From Aurantiochytrium sp. KH105 (Eukaryota > Sar > Bigyra > Thraustochytrida > Thraustochytriidae), in NCBI GenBank assembly GCA_003116975.1, contig BGKB01000021.1:1-64000 (forward strand): a stretch of DNA of 64,000 nt. Direction: 5' to 3'. Below, piece by piece: positions 60,194 to 64,000 of the stretch; the first letter of the stretch is position 1; each line of letters starts with the position of its first letter. The position numbers and the translations under genes are program-made. Below the pieces are notes generated by a model. It was not told the DNA's origin and ran no database searches. It saw only the letters and a list, made by a program, of their open reading frames with translations.

Positions 60194-60240
60194 CACCTAC
60201 AGCTCGTGTCGCCCGCCACGGACACCTTGACGCGCGGCAT
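58061..60240 (-). CDS. Selenocysteine-containing thioredoxin-glutathione reductase (Grx-TrxR fusion)
   Basis: NADPH-FAD reductase for thioredoxin/glutathione. Exon 1 is 60201-60240 and exon 2 is 58061-59847. Intron 59848-60200 has a GTAGGT donor and a polypyrimidine-CACACAG acceptor, and it splits the glutaredoxin Cys codon. Product 608 aa: Grx domain ~1-90 with start VKVSVAGDTSCSFFQRAAN (active-site C14-S-F-F in place of CPxC), SPIAYVDD (cis-Pro) and YIGGCDDFLEYA. The TrxR part has IIGGGSGGLAASKEASELG (FAD), GLGGTCVNVGCIPKKL (redox Cys180/Cys185) and VVGASYVALECASFL, with VGRLADT and FAIGDC further on. The C-terminal interface has GIHPTIGEE (catalytic His), then SGC-TGA-G-TAA: TGA (58067-58069) is selenocysteine, giving the GCUG tail, and TAA 58061-58063 is the true stop. 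A SECIS element lies downstream. The gene is divergent from the SENP gene. Confidence 0.9.
59848..60200 (-). other. Intron of TGR gene
   Basis: 353 bp. Donor GTAGGT at 60200-60195, acceptor CTTCGCACACAG ending at 59848 after a 20-plus-base pyrimidine tract. It contains a GCC/CGG trinucleotide tract (~60150-60186). Removing it creates a glutaredoxin domain that neither exon shows alone, which supports its reality. Confidence 0.8.
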
Positions 60241-60683
60241 CCTCCCGCCGCGCTCGATGCCGGTCTGCAGCGCGGCGCTCCCCCCCTTCAGGTTCCTTTC
60301 CTTTCCTTTCCTCGCTCTCCTCGCCTCAGCTCTCCCTGCCTCTCCCGCGGCGCTTTTCCCGCCGGGAGAAATGTTTCTGCGGCCCTTTTGCGGCTCTTTT
60401 GCCGGCTGTATTCGCTGTTCATGCCGAGGCTCGACTTCGAGTCCGAGTCGCGGCCAAGCCGGGTTGCCGAGGTTCCGGAGGTTCCGGCGGCGAGAGCGGC
60501 GCACTGGCCGGGCGAGGATCGAGCGCTCGTCGATCGATCAATCGATCGATGGATCAATCGATCAATCGATCAATCGATCGATCGATCGATCGATCGACTT
60601 GCGCGAGAGGCCGCGCGGCGTCGCGGGGCGCGGCGTTGCGCGGGGAGGCCGCGCGAGGGCGGCGGGCGCGGCAGAGCGCGGCC
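60241..60683. promoter_or_regulatory. Bidirectional promoter TGR / SENP with GATC-type repeats
   Basis: 443 bases between divergent starts. A GATC/TCAA-rich tract (ATCGATCGATC repeats) is at ~60532-60598. The frame upstream of 60684 reads through it and is not protein-like. Shared promoter is positional inference. Confidence 0.5.
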
Positions 60684-60881
60684 ATGTGGTTCTGGGCCGC
60701 GCTGGGCCTGAACGCGGGCGCAGGCCGCGGCGAGGGCCTGCGCGAGGGGCAGGCCCGCGGCGCCGCGGCGGCGAAGGAGCACGCGGCGGCGAGCGAAGGC
60801 CTCGGCCCGAGCGGAGAGAAGAAGAAGAAGAAGAAGAAAAAGAAGAAGAACAAGAAGAAGAAGGACAAGAAGAAGATCCGA

Positions 60882-60922
<41 letters not shown>

Positions 60923-62696
60923 CACAACGACCAGGGAGAGCGATGGCCAGAAAGTGCTCGACGGCTCAGGGGTGGAGGTCGAGCCATCCAAAGCGCCTCG
61001 CGCATTAGATGACGTCCAGAACGCAGAGGACAACAAGCGTGCGCATGCTAGAGGCCAAAAACGGGCCGCAACGACGTCTACACCAAGTCTTTGCCTTCCT
61101 TCCGATGAGTTGTACAGTAGTCCAAACGGGGTGAACAGGAACAAAAAGCCCCGATTCGTCAATCCGAAGAATGCGTCTGCACAATCTGCCAACGGATATC
61201 GCGCAGAGGCTGCGTCGTCGCAATCCGCGGCCCATGCCCCGTTTCAATTTGCGAAAGACCTTGATAGCTCTTTGCCACCTCAAGTAATCAGTCGAGGCAC
61301 GCGAAGTAATAGTCTCTGGAGTACTTCGAGTGCGAGTAGCTTCACATCACCTCCACGAGGCGAAGGACGACCAGCTTTGGCCAAGTCGCCCGTGGAGAGA
61401 GACAAACGTAGGCGAGCAGCGGTAAAGCGGAAGACTGCTTTGCTCAGGGAACAAGAGAAGGAAGCTCGAGTTTCAGAACCTCTGCACGCGCGAGAATTTT
61501 CGAGAAACCCTTTTTCGCGGGTTCGAGGCGAAGCATTTGGCCGAGTGCTCAGCTCCCGGAATATCCCCGAGGCGAGCAAAGAGACATCCTGGACTTCGAA
61601 CGGATCGCACAAGAATTTGAGAAAGAAGGCGCCCACTCCGCTCAAACCTTTGCTTGCGACATCGTTCCGGACAAGTAAATCTTCTGTAGCTACATCGAAG
61701 CGAGAAAAGCTGCAGCGCGGTGATCTTGAACCTTTTGGGACTTCCTCGTCTCAGGAGTCGCCTGTTATTGATCTTTGTGAGAGCAGTGACGCTGAGTCTG
61801 ATGACGACAAGGGTCGACTTTGCAATGCCAAAAAGGCGCAAAAGAAAGGTAAGGCAACAATGTCTCGTGCGGCTTGGAGCCACGCCCAGTTACGTCCTCT
61901 TCACCACCCATCGTCGGCATTGAGGGGACCCTGCGGTGAGAGGATATCGCCGGCAGACATCAAGCGCATTAATGCCGCGCTCTCTTCTTCCAAAGATCAG
62001 AATCGGGTTCTTGCTGCCATGGGATCAACGAAGATCACGCGTCGGGATCTACAGTGCCTCCGAGACGGTGAATGGCTCAATGACGAAGTGATTAATTTTT
62101 TTCTTGCCACGGTCCAGGAACGTGTCCGGTGCAAGCGTCAGCTTTGGTACGGGAGACGAGCAGGCGATGATGACACCAAGATTCTGAATACGCACTTTTT
62201 CACCAAATTATCAAATCGACGAACGGACGACCCCAATGAGAGATTGACGTACTCGTACGAGAATGTCCGGCGCTGGATCAAGTTCGAACTCGCAGACTAT
62301 GATCGCATCGTCGTGCCGCTTCACGAGGGCAATCATTGGCGGACGGCGGTCATCGACCTTGCGCGCAAGCGGATCATTTGCTACGACTCGCTTCTCCAGG
62401 CCCAATTTGGTATTCGCGGCCTCAAGTTTTTGGCATGCTGGGTGTGTGACTTGTACGCCGAGGCATACGCACAAGATCTAAGTCTGTCTGATTGGTCATT
62501 GGAGCTTGCCAAGACGGCGCCCCAACAATCCAATACCGTTGACTGCGGCGTCTTTGCGTGCATGTTTGCCGTCACGGCTGGCTACAATCTACCCATCAAG
62601 TACGGCGCCCGGGACATGGCCTTTTTCCGCCGAAGGATTCTCCTTGATATTCTCGATTGGGGAAAGGAGAAAACGGGAGTCCAGGCACGCGAATGA
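60684..62696 (+). CDS. SUMO-specific protease, Ulp1/SENP family (C48)
   Basis: Removes SUMO from targets and/or matures its precursor. 670 residues. The N-terminus has a hydrophobic-plus-GC-rich start, then a polylysine tract and a polyglutamine tract (~residues 50-80, encoded by AAG and CAG runs). A long disordered Ser/Lys/Arg region runs to ~430. The catalytic domain starts at ~450: ITRRDLQCLRDGEWLNDEVI (Ulp1 beta1/helix), WIKFELADYDRIVVPLHEGN, HWRTAVIDLARKRIICYDSL (His551, Asp568) and APQQSNTVDCGVFACMF (Gln615, Cys621). The full C48 triad plus oxyanion Gln are present. ATG 60684 is the first Met of a coherent frame after repeats. It is probably nuclear. Confidence 0.9.
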
Positions 62697-63445
62697 GCCG
62701 GCGCGCTCGTGCAAAAAGGAAAAAAGGGGAAAAGGGTTGTTACGAGCGAGTACAATAAGAATATGCAGGGTACTTTGCCAGATCGCATTCATTGGCGAGA
62801 TGGGCGAATTATCATTCTATCTGCATTCTTCAATGCATCAGCGCGTGTCTCTTCACACATTCGGAGCCCCTCTTTCGTCGCGCTGGATTGATCATCATAT
62901 TTACAACAGCAAGAACATCATCGTCTGGGAAAGGAACAGTAGTGTTCAAAAGTCGAGGATGCACGGCTTCAAAATTTATGTCCATAAATTTTGTGCGCCC
63001 GACAGAAAGGCGTCCCGCGTTGTGTATAAATCGCGTCAAAGATAGAAAGATCTTGTTCTTTTCTGACTTCTTCTCTTTTTTCCTTCTTCTTTTCTCGCGT
63101 TGCAAATAGCCTATTCTCTTCCTCTTCTTTCATCAGCAAAATAGGGATCTTGAGCGCATGCTCCCACTGTATGCATTGCCACGGGCGCCAAGGGGCAAAT
63201 GCTGGCAACCCAGAGACGGGCAGGAGAGAGAAAGGGCGACAAAGTCCCCCCTGAGACCTTTCCTGACTGCAGTCATATGCCCGGTCTTCGGTGGCAACGT
63301 CAAGACTGGCTTGTCGTCCGCCCTTCCCCCCTCACTCTTTCTCTCGTCGCTCTTGATAGTACGAGGTGACTTTGAGCGTTGCCCCCTGCATCAGCGTGGG
63401 CGGTCTATTGTACACAAAGAAGCCTTTCTAGAAAATCCATGAAGA
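62697..63445. other. Convergent 3' intergenic region
   Basis: About 750 bases with a T-rich/CTT-rich stretch at ~63045-63135. No gene seen. Confidence 0.5.
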
Positions 63446-63997
63446 TCAGGCCGAGGTCTTGCTTGACTTGCTCGGAAATCGCGACTTCGCGCCTTGGGCC
63501 CGCGCTTGTTGTACCGTCGTCTGAACCTCGTCCCGCTTTTCGCGTCGCTGCTGGCAATGTTCGATAGCGCGAAAGAGATACTGCTCCGTTTCGGTAGAGT
63601 CGAGCAAGAGGTTCAAAATGTTTTGAAGACTGCGCTCCTCCATGTCCTCAAACGTGAAACTCGCGTACATGAGGCAGCCTGCGACAACGAGTGGCACGAG
63701 TACGCAGCGAAAGACCCACATTTTCTCCCACGAGGTGAGCCAGCAGAGAACGGGGGCCTGGTTGACATAATCATAGCTATGCACCGGTGCTCCATATCCA
63801 ATGACAGCCCTGCCGTCTACGAAAAGGAGGACACCGAGTGCAGTCAGCCCGGAGCGAAGGCCAGCGTGAAGGCGGCGACTCAGTGTACTTGCAAGAACGA
63901 GAACCCATACGTGCACTGCATAGAAACCGAATACGCTTGAAAGGAGCCCCAAGAGCGCCCAAAGGCTCGAGACATTCCCCTGAGCTTGGCCAAACAT
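63446..63997 (-). CDS. Partial multi-pass membrane protein, unknown
   Basis: C-terminal 183 residues of a gene that probably starts beyond the right edge. An ATG at 63997 is possible, but the frame is still open at the end of the window. Hydrophobic helices SSLWALLGLLSSVFGFYAVH, VWVLVLASTLSRRL, LTALGVLLFVDG and FRCVLVPLVVAGCLMYASF are followed by a cytosolic helical tail (EERSLQNILNLLLDSTETEQ and IEHCQQRREKRDE). Not recognised. Confidence 0.6.
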   Translation of the reverse strand: MFGQAQGNVSSLWALLGLLSSVFGFYAVHVWVLVLASTLSRRLHAGLRSGLTALGVLLFVDGRAVIGYGAPVHSYDYVNQAPVLCWLTSWEKMWVFRCVLVPLVVAGCLMYASFTFEDMEERSLQNILNLLLDSTETEQYLFRAIEHCQQRREKRDEVQTTVQQARAQGAKSRFPSKSSKTSA

Positions 63998-64000
63998 GTC

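Overview
The window is eukaryotic nuclear DNA from a flagellated protist. The likely source is a thraustochytrid-type stramenopile (Aurantiochytrium/Hondaea-like). This is inferred from gene content and architecture: GC-rich, mostly intronless genes; an IFT80 flagellar-transport protein; a selenocysteine-containing thioredoxin-glutathione reductase; a single-AP2 transcription factor; large ankyrin/kinase proteins; and many tetranucleotide microsatellites. I could not run a search, so the taxon is an inference.

Layout. 0-6 kb: an AT-rich left edge, then an ankyrin-repeat/protein-kinase gene with one intron whose 3' part (end of the kinase plus a RING-like segment) has decayed through several frameshifts. 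6-16 kb: IFT80 (+), a GDT1/TMEM165 cation transporter (-), a GART protein with a decayed GARS-like N-terminus (+), and a divergent kinesin (-). 16-24.7 kb: an internally duplicated membrane protein (+), an MFS transporter (+), SF3B2 (-) and BolA (+) from a shared divergent promoter, and DUS1-type tRNA dihydrouridine synthase (-). 25-33 kb: an enoyl-CoA hydratase-family protein (-), a SETD9-like SET protein (-), an unrecognised triple-module protein (+), and mitochondrial glutamate dehydrogenase (+). 33-46.7 kb: a His/Ser-rich protein (-), a MAP kinase with an SDY activation loop (-), a prenylated LRR protein (+), and a tiny PDCD4-motif protein (-). 48-64 kb: an AP2 factor (-), a myristoylated multi-RGS-like protein (+), the selenoprotein TGR (-) divergent from a SENP/Ulp1 SUMO protease (+), and the end of a membrane protein (-) at the right edge.

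Three gene-poor blocks (about 36.0-40.6, 42.4-44.9 and 50.1-54.9 kb) are GC-rich and full of microsatellites. Their many open frames have the composition of simple repeats and were not annotated.

The genes are independent eukaryotic units, with no operons. The best-supported discovery is the TGR locus at 57.7-60.2 kb. The apparent TGA stop after GC is read as selenocysteine (GCUG then TAA). A complete form-2 SECIS element lies 306 nt downstream on the same strand. A short upstream exon completes an N-terminal glutaredoxin domain with an unusual CSFF active site.
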